42,436 nucleotides of DNA, from IMG/VR virus record IMGVR_UViG_3300001371_000001, positions 1-42,436 of that record; one strand, 5' to 3'. The translations under genes and the position numbers were made by a program. The stretch is from a virus. Positions 14,266 to 23,115 of the stretch are shown here, piece after piece. The notes beneath the pieces were generated by a model. The model was not told the origin of the DNA. It saw only the letters and a program-made list of their open reading frames with translations, and did not search any database. Each line of letters starts with the position of its first letter. Position 1 is the stretch's first letter.

Positions 14266-15441
14266 ATGAAACGACTTATAGGTGCCTTATTTATATTTCT
14301 ATTATCTATAAACACTGTTAATGCAGCCATATTACTATATGACGACTGCGAAGATCAGTGGAATACTTCAAATGATTGGTTGGCTCAAGGTAATGGTGGT
14401 CTTAATAGTTTAACAGTATCTACTGAACAGCATAAAGCAGGTAATTCAAGCTATAAATTTGTATTGGCACCATACGGTTCTCCAAGTACACAAACTAATG
14501 TTGAACTTATCTTACGTGGCATAAACGCTTCACCTCAGATTAAAAATTTTCTATATGGTACTACTTATTGGGTAGGGTACTCTATCTATATACCATCTGA
14601 TTACGTATTTCCTTTAGCTGGATCAGGCGACTGGATGGTAAATGGGCAGTTTCATGGTGCGGCAGATGCTTGTGATAATCAGTATAACAATCCTATGTTT
14701 ACTTTAGAAAACTACTCTACTGATCAAGTTACGGGTAAATATAAAGGCGGTATAGTATATCATGCTGCTGCTTGTGATTTAACAGATCCTCAAGGTGGTT
14801 CAGAAGCGTATGAGACAGGCAATCTTACTTTAGGTGCCTGGAACAATGTAGTAATGCAATTTAGATTTGGGTATCTTACAAGCCAAAACCCTTTTCTAAA
14901 AGTTTGGATAAATGGCAATCTTGACATAGACTCTACAGCACGTAACTGCTATAATGACGTAAAAGGACCATACTTTAAATTAGGCTTGTATGGTAACATG
15001 CGCTACCATGATATAGTCTATACGACAGTATATTATGATGAAATTAGAGTAGGTGATGCTAACGCCACATATGATGATGTAGTTCCAGGCGGCACGCCTA
15101 CATCAGTAGTAGTGGCTACTACTACTCTTGGTCCCTTAGTAGACACTCAGACCATAAATGGTACACTACAAGCCTATGGCGGAACCCCTCCTTACACATG
15201 GACAACTTCTGGTACTGTACCAGGGTGGATTAGCGTACAATCGAATGGTGATTATACTATAACTACACCAACAGCAGGTCCATATTTGTTCAATATAATA
15301 GCAACTGATTCATTATCGGCTTATGATGAACAACAATTATATGGTACAGTATCATCTGAAGGAACTATAATAAAAACAATTTTTGGAACTACAGGCAATA
15401 CAGCTTTTTCTACCACTGGTACGGCCACATTTGGAGACTAA
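14266..15441 (+). CDS. Secreted polysaccharide-lyase-like protein with Ig-like tail
   Basis: A Sec signal peptide (MKRLIGALFIFLLSINTVNA, cut before AILLYDDCED) precedes a jelly-roll domain of about 240 residues. Its pattern matches the heparinase/alginate/glucuronan lyase-type folds: SSYKF, WVGYSIYIPSDY, GDWMVNGQFHG, GAWNNVVMQFRFG, and the closing YYDEIRVGDANATYDDV. After a GG linker come an Ig-like repeat (GGTPPYTWTTSGTVPGW) and a Thr/Gly-rich tail. It may degrade surface or periplasmic polysaccharide during entry or release. Lyase activity is inferred; the catalytic residues were not verified. Confidence 0.6.
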   Translation: MKRLIGALFIFLLSINTVNAAILLYDDCEDQWNTSNDWLAQGNGGLNSLTVSTEQHKAGNSSYKFVLAPYGSPSTQTNVELILRGINASPQIKNFLYGTTYWVGYSIYIPSDYVFPLAGSGDWMVNGQFHGAADACDNQYNNPMFTLENYSTDQVTGKYKGGIVYHAAACDLTDPQGGSEAYETGNLTLGAWNNVVMQFRFGYLTSQNPFLKVWINGNLDIDSTARNCYNDVKGPYFKLGLYGNMRYHDIVYTTVYYDEIRVGDANATYDDVVPGGTPTSVVVATTTLGPLVDTQTINGTLQAYGGTPPYTWTTSGTVPGWISVQSNGDYTITTPTAGPYLFNIIATDSLSAYDEQQLYGTVSSEGTIIKTIFGTTGNTAFSTTGTATFGD

Positions 15442-15442
15442 T

Positions 15443-16828
15443 ATGAAACGATGTTTAATTCAATTATTTATTATTGTGACATTTATTGGTGTAGCTTATG
15501 CCGGATGGGAGACACAATATCTTAACCTTAATACTCCGGCAGATGATGATCTATTGCTTGCCCAAGACGTATCTGATACTGCATTATATGCAGAGGGCAG
15601 AACTAAAAATGTGCGTTTAACGGATTTATGGTCTGCATACTATAAATACAAGGCGGACTCGCTATACCAACCACTTAAAGGTGTGGATGACTTCTTTGTA
15701 ACTGCGGCAGAGAAAACTAAACTCAGTAATCTATCTGGCACTAATACAGGTGATCAGAATGCAGCTAATGTCTCTATAACTGATTCTGGTGGACTTTATA
15801 TTGCTTCTAATGTAGAAACGGCTTTAGCAGAAGTAAAAACTGCGGCTGATCTTAACACTACTAAAGTTACTAATGCTACTCATACGGGTGATGTTACTGG
15901 TAATAGTGCGTTAACAATAGCTACTGGGGCAGTTGGGCCTACACAACTTGCTTCTACTGCGGTAACTCCTGGTAGTTACACAAATGCGGATATAACAGTA
16001 GATGCCGATGGTAGGCTTACGGCGGCAGCTAATGGATCAGCAGGTGGGGGATCGATAAATACATCAGGAACTCCAGAAGATAATGATATAGCTGTTTTCG
16101 TAGATGAAGATACCGTAGAAGGATTAAGTTATTCTGAGTTCGTTGCTGCTCTTGAATCGTCATTTTCAACTGTGGGGTTTACAAGAAAAGATGAAACAGA
16201 AACTATATCAGGCGCTTGGACATTTAATAACAATATTAATCTTGGTAAACTGGTTCTTGAAAACAGCGATGTAGCGCCAAGTGTTATTGGACATTTTAGA
16301 TATGACAATACTGTATCAGGGTATACCAATGGCGCATTAGCCTTTATGGACTCTGGTAGTAATGCCAGAAATCTAATAGATTCAACTTCTATAGATGATA
16401 CGCCAGTTGATGCGATTACAGTAAGACCAGTTAGCAGTAATTGGGCGTATGATCATAGCTATGTAAACTACGCTTTTACAGTTGTTGACTCCACTGATAC
16501 TATTACTACACTAAATGGTGTTAAATTTTTCGTTGTACCCGCTTGGATGAATGGTATGAATTTGGTTGATGTAGTAGCTGGTATTGTAGACCAAAATAGT
16601 GCTGCCTCGGGTAATACTACTATCATGGTATACAGAGCCAGATCTGGTAGTGGCAATAATATGTTATCTACTGGAACTACTATAGCTTATAATGAATATG
16701 GAGCCAATGATGAAGTAATAAATACGTCTTATGACGATGTACAAACTTTTGATAGAATATATCTAGATGTAACTACTATTACAACTCCAGCACAAGTAGG
16801 TCTATCAGTAACTTTAGTATTTAAATAG
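15443..16828 (+). CDS. Tail-fibre-like protein with signal peptide, 461 aa
   Basis: Starts MKRCLIQLFIIVTFIGVAYA, a good Sec signal cut before GWETQYL; GGAG lies before ATG at 15443, which directly follows the preceding stop, so longer upstream frames were rejected. The body has common fibre repeats: FFVTAAEKTKLSNLSGTNTG, VTNATHTGDVTGNSALTIA, GAVGPTQLASTAVTPGSYTN and DADGRLTAAANG, then a beta-rich C-terminal domain. Similar repeats form trimeric fibres. A cleavable signal on a fibre is odd: either the product is exported to the cell surface or the hydrophobic N-terminus serves in membrane contact. Confidence 0.65.
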   Translation: MKRCLIQLFIIVTFIGVAYAGWETQYLNLNTPADDDLLLAQDVSDTALYAEGRTKNVRLTDLWSAYYKYKADSLYQPLKGVDDFFVTAAEKTKLSNLSGTNTGDQNAANVSITDSGGLYIASNVETALAEVKTAADLNTTKVTNATHTGDVTGNSALTIATGAVGPTQLASTAVTPGSYTNADITVDADGRLTAAANGSAGGGSINTSGTPEDNDIAVFVDEDTVEGLSYSEFVAALESSFSTVGFTRKDETETISGAWTFNNNINLGKLVLENSDVAPSVIGHFRYDNTVSGYTNGALAFMDSGSNARNLIDSTSIDDTPVDAITVRPVSSNWAYDHSYVNYAFTVVDSTDTITTLNGVKFFVVPAWMNGMNLVDVVAGIVDQNSAASGNTTIMVYRARSGSGNNMLSTGTTIAYNEYGANDEVINTSYDDVQTFDRIYLDVTTITTPAQVGLSVTLVFK

Positions 16829-16836
16829 GATATGCT

Positions 16837-17367
16837 ATGTCTGAGTTAGCACACTACGTTATATATGATGCCTTACAAATGATCCAAGTACAGGCTGAAG
16901 AGGAGCCTATAGAGGCACCTATGGCTCAGTTGGCTATACGTGTGCTTAATAGGATGATGGCAAGATTCAAAGTTAGGGGTATAGATGTAGGGTATAAAAA
17001 TATCACCAATCTTAAATCTACTATAGCTGTACCAGATGGGGCTATTGAAGCCATAGTTCATAATTTAGCTCTTGAATTATGGCCTCATTATAGAAATGAA
17101 GAAGTATCTAATACTATTAATAGTTTAGCTCAAAATGGCAGAGATGTACTACGTATTCTTACTACTGAACTATCTGATATGTATTATCCTACTACATTAC
17201 CAATGGGTAGTGGTAATGTAGGAGCAGGTGACTATCAGTTCTTCTCTTACGAAGAAGATGAGGACACAGATAGTGATACTATCACATCTACAGATGGATA
17301 CTTAACTGATACAGCAGGTAATCTTATTTACGATACTGCTGGTGATCCTATTCCAGTTAACAAATAG
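16837..17367 (+). CDS. Tail accessory factor / head completion protein, P22 gp4-like
   Basis: 176 aa against 166 in P22 gp4. The N-terminal half matches the family: IYDALQMIQVQAEEEP, MAQLAIRVLNRMMARFKVRGIDVGY, then ALELWPHYRNEEV. The gp4 ring seats below the portal and closes the packaged head; P22 gp4 also has peptidoglycan hydrolase activity. The C-terminal acidic stretch (EEDEDTDSDT) and short repeats (GYLTDTAGNLIYDTAGDPI) are additions. Located right before the gp10-like gene, as in P22. Confidence 0.85.
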   Translation: MSELAHYVIYDALQMIQVQAEEEPIEAPMAQLAIRVLNRMMARFKVRGIDVGYKNITNLKSTIAVPDGAIEAIVHNLALELWPHYRNEEVSNTINSLAQNGRDVLRILTTELSDMYYPTTLPMGSGNVGAGDYQFFSYEEDEDTDSDTITSTDGYLTDTAGNLIYDTAGDPIPVNK

Positions 17368-17374
17368 GCGTACT

Positions 17375-18802
17375 ATGGGAATGCTATCAATAACCTCTGG
17401 GTTCTATACAAGTATAAGTAAACCCGTATCTCATCAGGAATGTGTTAACTGGTATGTGCATAAGATTGATACGGATACCTATGTAAAAGAAATTTTAATA
17501 GGCACTCCTGGGATACGAGAACTCTTAACAACAGGAGAGCTAAACCAAGGTAATCGTGGAGCGCATGTTAAGAATGATATACCCTATTTTGTGAATGGAA
17601 AAACACTATATCGTCTTAATAGAGTTTCTACAAGTACAAGATCAATATACTCTGTAACATCTTTAGGGACTGTGTTAGGCGTTGGTAGAGTTTCGATGGT
17701 CGATAATGGAAAGCAACTCCTTATATTAGCCCCTGACGGGTACGGGTATATCTATGATGAGAGCGCTACTCCTGCCTTTCAACAAATAGCTGATGCAGGG
17801 TTTACTGCGAATGGAGCACCACAATATGCTGTATTTATTGATGGTTACTTTGCTGTTACTACTGATAGCAAAAAATGGATAGTATCTGCACTTAATGATG
17901 GGTTGTCATGGTGGCCTTTAGACTTTGCAAGTGCTGAGTCTGACCCTGATACTATAGTAGCACCTATTGTGATAAAGAACCAAATATTTATTACTGGTTC
18001 CCAAACTACAGAAGGTTATGCTAATATAGGTGGGTATGACTTTCCATTTCAACGCAACAATTTGTTTCTCGACAAGGGGTGTATAGCCCCATTCTCTCTG
18101 GTAAAATCTAATAACTCATTCTTTATGATAGGTAGAGGAGTGAATGAGAATCCTGCTATATGGCAGTTTATTGATAATGAATTTATTAAAATCTCCTCTA
18201 ATTCCATAGATATACTGCTTAGTAAATACTCTGATATTGAATTACAGACAGCGCATGGTTGGACTTACGCGCAAGCAGGATCATATTTCATTGGCTTTAC
18301 TTTGACAGATAGAGCTATTGTATTTGATCTATCCACATTAAAATGGCATGAACGACGATCAAAGATTAATGGTTTTACTACAGCCTGGAGAGCTTCTTCT
18401 ATAATAACTGCTTATGGTACTGTATTGGTTGGAGATTATTTAAGTGGTAAGATAGGTGAACTATCTCTTAATGAATATCAGGAATACGGATCAGATATAA
18501 TTAGAACTGTGTCAATCCAACCCTTTACCAGCGAAAGAACGGAAATTATAGCATCACGTATTGAGCTTACTATGGAAGCTGGTGTAGGGTCAGCCTTATG
18601 CCCTAATCCTATGATAAGTATGGCTACATCTAAAGATGGTAAGACTTGGGGATATGAGCGTAGACGAGCTATAGGTAAAGTAGGTGCGTATGGCCAGAGA
18701 GCTATATGGAGAGCTAATGGCAGATTCCCTAAAAGTGTTACATTGAAGTTTACGCTCAGTGATCCAGTTAAACCAGTAATTATAAAATTGGAGGCGGCAT
18801 GA
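17375..18802 (+). CDS. Packaged-DNA stabilisation protein, P22 gp10-like
   Basis: 475 aa against 472 in P22 gp10, which forms the hexameric tail hub below gp4. Typical features are the N-terminal SITSGFYTSISKPVSHQECVNWYV, GTPGIRELLTTGELNQGNRG, then a beta-propeller-like body with IDGYFAVTTDSKKWIVSALNDG, and a closing domain ending RRAIGKVGAYGQRAIWRANGR. ATG at 17375 fits the family N-terminus better than the upstream frame, which overlaps the gp4-like gene. Its last bases overlap the next gene (GCATGATA). Confidence 0.85.
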   Translation: MGMLSITSGFYTSISKPVSHQECVNWYVHKIDTDTYVKEILIGTPGIRELLTTGELNQGNRGAHVKNDIPYFVNGKTLYRLNRVSTSTRSIYSVTSLGTVLGVGRVSMVDNGKQLLILAPDGYGYIYDESATPAFQQIADAGFTANGAPQYAVFIDGYFAVTTDSKKWIVSALNDGLSWWPLDFASAESDPDTIVAPIVIKNQIFITGSQTTEGYANIGGYDFPFQRNNLFLDKGCIAPFSLVKSNNSFFMIGRGVNENPAIWQFIDNEFIKISSNSIDILLSKYSDIELQTAHGWTYAQAGSYFIGFTLTDRAIVFDLSTLKWHERRSKINGFTTAWRASSIITAYGTVLVGDYLSGKIGELSLNEYQEYGSDIIRTVSIQPFTSERTEIIASRIELTMEAGVGSALCPNPMISMATSKDGKTWGYERRRAIGKVGAYGQRAIWRANGRFPKSVTLKFTLSDPVKPVIIKLEAA

Positions 18803-19053
18803 TATTAATACCACCAGACCCTTCACGCCCAATAGTGACTACAAAAGGCATTATGACACAGCCCCTACAGGCTTTCATAAATATGATACCTAAGTTAGCT
18901 GTAATAGTAGGCAGTGGTTCGCCTGAAGGCACTATAATAGCAGAAGTAGGCCAAGAGTATATGGATAGAAATGGAATAGCAGGAGCCATTAAGTATATAA
19001 AACGGGACTCTGATTTTCTTGGTGATAGATCTAAAGGGTGGGTATTAGTATGA
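18799..19053 (+). CDS. Mini-fibre protein in the gp26 (tail-needle) position, 84 aa
   Basis: A short protein carrying the motif GSPEGTIIAEVGQEYMDRNG...YIKRD...KGWVLV, the compact beta 'GSPEG-YxD-YIK-GW' segment found at fibre and head-fibre tips. The N-terminal part begins ILIPPDPSRPIVTTKG. P22 has the 233-aa needle gene 26 at this place; no coiled-coil needle is seen here. The gene starts within the end of the gp10-like gene (ATGATA, with GAGGCGG before it) and its TGA overlaps the next ATG. Confidence 0.6.
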   Translation: MILIPPDPSRPIVTTKGIMTQPLQAFINMIPKLAVIVGSGSPEGTIIAEVGQEYMDRNGIAGAIKYIKRDSDFLGDRSKGWVLV

Positions 19054-19862
19054 ATGAATTAGATACTCTCAAAATATTAGCTAACATAGATAAGTTAGAG
19101 TCATTGATGCTTAGACAAGAGCAAGTAGATTGCCCTGTCTATCATCATCATTTTAATGGGCTGTATATCAGAGAAGTATTTATGCCAGCAGGTACATTTG
19201 CTATAGGGCATTATCAGAAAACCACTCACCTTAATATATTCCTTAAAGGCCAAGTACATATCATATCTAAAGAAGGTGTAAAGATATTAGATGCTCCTAT
19301 GATATTTGAAGCCCCACCTGGTAGAAAAGTAGGATACATATCTAAAGATGTATCCTGGCTAAACATATATCCTACTACGGAAACTAATATTACTGTATTA
19401 GAAGATACTTTTCTTGATAAAAGTGCAGTATGGATGGCTACAGAAGAAGAACGATTACAAGCAGAATCCTTGCAAATATTAAGGGATATAGAAGATTATA
19501 AAGAGTTTATAAAAGATAAAACAGCAGAACAAAATAAAGCAGATCATATGCCATTTCCGTGCGGCACGTATAATATAGGCATATATGATCATGATATACT
19601 TGGTAAATGCCTATATGTAACAGGTAGTATTCTTCAGTGTGAGATTATTGCTCCTGCACGATTAAACGGTGAAATGACACCTTTTAGCTCTTATATAGCG
19701 CATTCTATTGAGCCTACGGCAGAAATTATTGATTTAAGTGGTGATCTTTATTACGTAGCAAAACGTAACTTAAATGGGTATAAGGGTGGAACTATAGGAG
19801 ATAGAATTACTATCAACTATAGAGAAGCCTACGATAAAGGAATACTAATATGTCAGCAGTAG
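19050..19862 (+). CDS. Cupin-domain protein with a SET-like C-terminal half, 270 aa
   Basis: Residues about 28-110 fit a single cupin barrel: CPVYHHHFNGLYIREVFMPAGT, then GHYQKTTHLNIFLKGQVHII and a second strand set (IFEAPPGRKVGYISKD). HHH and H68-type residues could bind metal. A helical linker follows (EEERLQAESLQILRDIEDYK). The last 100 residues show a SET-like order: SYIAHSIEPTAEII, GDLYYVAKRNLNGYKGG, DRITINYREAYD, matching the NHSxxPN, A-x-R and Y motifs loosely. It may be a virion or modifying protein at the gp14 position. ATG at 19050 overlaps the previous stop. Confidence 0.55.
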   Translation: MNELDTLKILANIDKLESLMLRQEQVDCPVYHHHFNGLYIREVFMPAGTFAIGHYQKTTHLNIFLKGQVHIISKEGVKILDAPMIFEAPPGRKVGYISKDVSWLNIYPTTETNITVLEDTFLDKSAVWMATEEERLQAESLQILRDIEDYKEFIKDKTAEQNKADHMPFPCGTYNIGIYDHDILGKCLYVTGSILQCEIIAPARLNGEMTPFSSYIAHSIEPTAEIIDLSGDLYYVAKRNLNGYKGGTIGDRITINYREAYDKGILICQQ

Positions 19863-21652
19863 CAACAGCTATAGTAGGCGGTGCAATAGTAGGTGGGGCT
19901 ATATCTGCGTATGGGTCACAAAAAGCGGCTAAAACATCAGCTAACGCTCAGACCTATGCAGCAGATTTACAGGCAGAAGCGGCACGTCAAGCCCGTGAAG
20001 ATGCTATAGCGCAATTCGATCCTGCGCTTCAGGCATTTTTAAAGGGTATTCAAGACGGTAAAGATGCTCTTACTGCTGGTAATATAGATACTAATACTAT
20101 CCTTAACCAGACTATGCAGAATGCGGACTATAGGTTAGGAGAAGGATCGTTAGCCGCACAGCGGGCAGTACTTGGCTATGGTGATGCGAGTAATCTAACT
20201 GGTACAGGTCTTACTGGTGTAGGCCAAGCCAGACAGGATTATGGAGATGCAGAAACACGGGCAAGACTTGAGTTAAACTCTAATGTGGACCAAGCGCGAG
20301 GAGATATCCAAAGAGGCCAGGAAAGTGCTATTGGGTACTCTAATGCAGGATTAGCTGATATTAGATCAGCAGAAGAACGAGCATTAGGTGTTATTGGTAT
20401 CGGCGCTCAATCCGGACTTGCGGGACAGCTTAGAGCATCTTCGCCAGGGGGTGCTGGCAGTAGTCTAAGTTCTGATTTGGCTAAGTCTGAAGCAAGTTCT
20501 ATGGCTGGCATTAATAGCTTGGTCGATAAAGGACTTGGTACTTTAAGAGGGTATGAGGATAGAGGATTAGCTGAAATTCAGCGTGGCACTAATGAAGCTG
20601 TAGGTACACTTGAACCTGTAGCATCCACTGGTAAAGCCGCCTATGATTTGCAGGCAGCTATGTCAGGGGCATTAGGCCCAGAGGCACAAGCGCAAGCATA
20701 CTCACAATTTAAGGAGTCAAGTGATCAATCATGGTTGAGACAACGAGAAGAGCAAGCACTGCTTCGCAACCAAGCGGCGATAGGGGGACTTGGTGGTGGT
20801 ACAGTTCGTACTACACTACAACAGCAAGCAGTGGATATAGCAGCCCAACAACGGCAACAGTATCTCGAGAATTTAGGTTTAGTTGCACAACCGGGATTAG
20901 CTGCTAACAGTCAACAGGCTAATATACAGGCTGCTGGAGGTATGGCTGGTGGGCAGTTAGTAGGCCAACTTGGTGGTAATGCCTCAGGGTTATATAATAC
21001 CCAGATAGGTGTGGCAGGACAGCTTGCAGCACAGAGACAGCAAGCCCTGGCCAATAGGTCTAATCTACTACTACAGTTAGAATTTGATAGACAACATTTA
21101 GCAGTTAATACTATTACTAGTTTAGCCGGTCAGACTGTAGCAATGAGGGGTCAACAGATTGGTATTGAAACCGGGGCTGGGACACAACTTGCTTCTTTAT
21201 CTGCTAATAGAGGTCTTACACTATCACAAAATGCTATGAATACCGGCAGTAATTTAGCTAATACTTCTATGGTAGGTGGTACTAATTTAGCTAATATTAT
21301 ACAGGCAGCAGATCAACAACGAGCACAAAACCAGATAGGGTGGGGTACTGGCGTAGCCGGGGTTAATGACCAGTATAACGCTAATCTATCTAATCTTCTC
21401 TTACAAGGCGGTACAGGTGAGGCTAATCTACGTATGCAGCAGGGTACTTTACTTGGTAATATCGCCACTCAATCTGCTACTAACCAAGGTAATTATCTGG
21501 CACAAGCCGGGCAATCGCAAGCTGCTGGTACTTTAGGTGCGTATAATTCTGCTGGTAGAGCCGTAGAAGGAGCCGCATCTGGTTTAGGGTATTATTTAGG
21601 ACAACCGAGTAGCACTTCTAACACTGACCAGTGGGGTATTATAAAGGATTAA
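19850..21652 (+). CDS. Ejection (internal virion) protein 1, gp7-position
   Basis: 600 aa, rich in Ala, Gln, Gly and Asn. The N-terminal hydrophobic Gly/Ala stretch (VATAIVGGAIVGGAISAYGS) is followed by long helical repeats full of Gln and Asn. P22 ejection proteins gp7, gp20 and gp16 leave the virion with the DNA and form a channel through the envelope; a Gly/Ala-rich N-terminus fits the membrane-insertion role. The assignment rests on order after the gp4/gp10-like genes, size and composition. The start overlaps the cupin gene by 13 bases. Confidence 0.6.
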   Translation: MSAVATAIVGGAIVGGAISAYGSQKAAKTSANAQTYAADLQAEAARQAREDAIAQFDPALQAFLKGIQDGKDALTAGNIDTNTILNQTMQNADYRLGEGSLAAQRAVLGYGDASNLTGTGLTGVGQARQDYGDAETRARLELNSNVDQARGDIQRGQESAIGYSNAGLADIRSAEERALGVIGIGAQSGLAGQLRASSPGGAGSSLSSDLAKSEASSMAGINSLVDKGLGTLRGYEDRGLAEIQRGTNEAVGTLEPVASTGKAAYDLQAAMSGALGPEAQAQAYSQFKESSDQSWLRQREEQALLRNQAAIGGLGGGTVRTTLQQQAVDIAAQQRQQYLENLGLVAQPGLAANSQQANIQAAGGMAGGQLVGQLGGNASGLYNTQIGVAGQLAAQRQQALANRSNLLLQLEFDRQHLAVNTITSLAGQTVAMRGQQIGIETGAGTQLASLSANRGLTLSQNAMNTGSNLANTSMVGGTNLANIIQAADQQRAQNQIGWGTGVAGVNDQYNANLSNLLLQGGTGEANLRMQQGTLLGNIATQSATNQGNYLAQAGQSQAAGTLGAYNSAGRAVEGAASGLGYYLGQPSSTSNTDQWGIIKD

Positions 21653-21655
21653 ATT

Positions 21656-23110
21656 ATGTCATTAATAGATCAATTAGCAAATCCTTATGTAGCTAATATA
21701 CCTGGGGCTATCTTTGGCGGTATGCAGATGGCAGCAGTACAGCAGAATCAGGAAGCAGCTAAACAGAAAGCAGCATTAGAGAATCGCCTACAAGCTATAA
21801 ATATCACTAAAGGTTTGCAGACTATTAATTCTAATGAAAATAAAGCCGCTATTGATACCATAAAGACTTCAATTTACGATGTAGCAGCAGCCTTTGCTCT
21901 GCAAGGCGAGGATAGAAAGAAGTACTTAGATACTCTATCTAAAAAGTACAAAGATATGAATCGTGCTGATTTAGCCGCTAATGTAGAGAAGATCAAGAAA
22001 TTACCTGAACCACAACAGGATGAAAAACTTCTTGAGGGTATCAAGTTTGGGCAGAAGTTAGGTTTTATACCCGTTGGTAAGAATGAAGAGAAGCCTACTG
22101 AACAAAAACTTGTTGAAAGTATGGGTATATTTCCTGGCGATCCAAGATATGCTGAAAAGATACTTGAGATTATGAAAAGCCGTAGCTCCAGTGTAAATAT
22201 TGATATGGGCAAAGTACCACCGGGATTACGGTATGATGAAAAGACTGATAGTTTTCATAAAATAAAGGGTGGGCCACAATCAGATAAACAAATAGAAAAA
22301 GAACAGAGTCTTGTAGCTAACCAAAGTGCTATGGCAGTTAAGACTTATGAAGTTACAAATCTTATAGATAAAGCTATGGGCGAAGTAAATAGTTTTACTG
22401 CTGGTCCTATAGGCGGTGTGCTTACATGGGCCGGTGGCACACCACCTGCTAATTTAGCTGAGACACTGAAGTCTATAAATTCTAATCTTGCTCTTGATAA
22501 GATTGCAGAGATGAAGGCAATGTCTCCATCCGGCGCAACTGGTCTGGGTCGTACTACTAACGTAGAGTTTATGGCTCTTCAAGACAGTATTAGATCCCTT
22601 AAACAGAACCAAAGTCCAACTCAGTTAAGGGAAAATTTAGCAGAGATAAAAAGGCATTATAACAGAATTAATCTTCTTATGAATGACTATACTGCTATGC
22701 AATTAGGACAGTATGAAGGACCAGATTACACAGGGCTTAAACCAGCACAAATTATAGAGAGTTTGGATAGACGTGCTATTGATAAAGAGGAACAGACTAA
22801 ACGTGAAAAGGCGGCTAAAGTTAATAGTGGTAATACTAGTAGCGGCTATAGTGTACCTGGTATTGATAATAATCCTGGGGCTATCACGACTGAAATGCCA
22901 AATAACTTGGGTATGCAACCGTTGCCATCAACGGGAGCAATGCCGCCTGATCCGAGACAGAATATACAAGCTCCAGCGGGATTAGACCAAGTAGTACTTG
23001 ATGCTCCAGGCTATGGTAAAGTTACTGAAAAGCAAATACAAGCTACAATGGCGGCTAATGGAATGACCAGAGATCAAGTGATACAATATTTAATGAAAGC
23101 TCAACGGTAA
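21656..23110 (+). CDS. Ejection (internal virion) protein 2, gp20-position
   Basis: 484 aa, helical and charged, with coiled-coil-like segments at residues about 25-120 (QQNQEAAKQKAALENRLQ) and 330-350. The segment near residue 300 (GLGRTTNVEFMALQDSI, then LRENLAEIKRHYNRINLLMN) resembles a helical motif I have seen in podovirus ejection proteins. Ends in a Pro/Asn-rich linker and a short helical tail (ATMAANGMTRDQVIQYLM). AAGGA precedes ATG. Confidence 0.55.
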   Translation: MSLIDQLANPYVANIPGAIFGGMQMAAVQQNQEAAKQKAALENRLQAINITKGLQTINSNENKAAIDTIKTSIYDVAAAFALQGEDRKKYLDTLSKKYKDMNRADLAANVEKIKKLPEPQQDEKLLEGIKFGQKLGFIPVGKNEEKPTEQKLVESMGIFPGDPRYAEKILEIMKSRSSSVNIDMGKVPPGLRYDEKTDSFHKIKGGPQSDKQIEKEQSLVANQSAMAVKTYEVTNLIDKAMGEVNSFTAGPIGGVLTWAGGTPPANLAETLKSINSNLALDKIAEMKAMSPSGATGLGRTTNVEFMALQDSIRSLKQNQSPTQLRENLAEIKRHYNRINLLMNDYTAMQLGQYEGPDYTGLKPAQIIESLDRRAIDKEEQTKREKAAKVNSGNTSSGYSVPGIDNNPGAITTEMPNNLGMQPLPSTGAMPPDPRQNIQAPAGLDQVVLDAPGYGKVTEKQIQATMAANGMTRDQVIQYLMKAQR

Positions 23111-23115
23111 TAATT

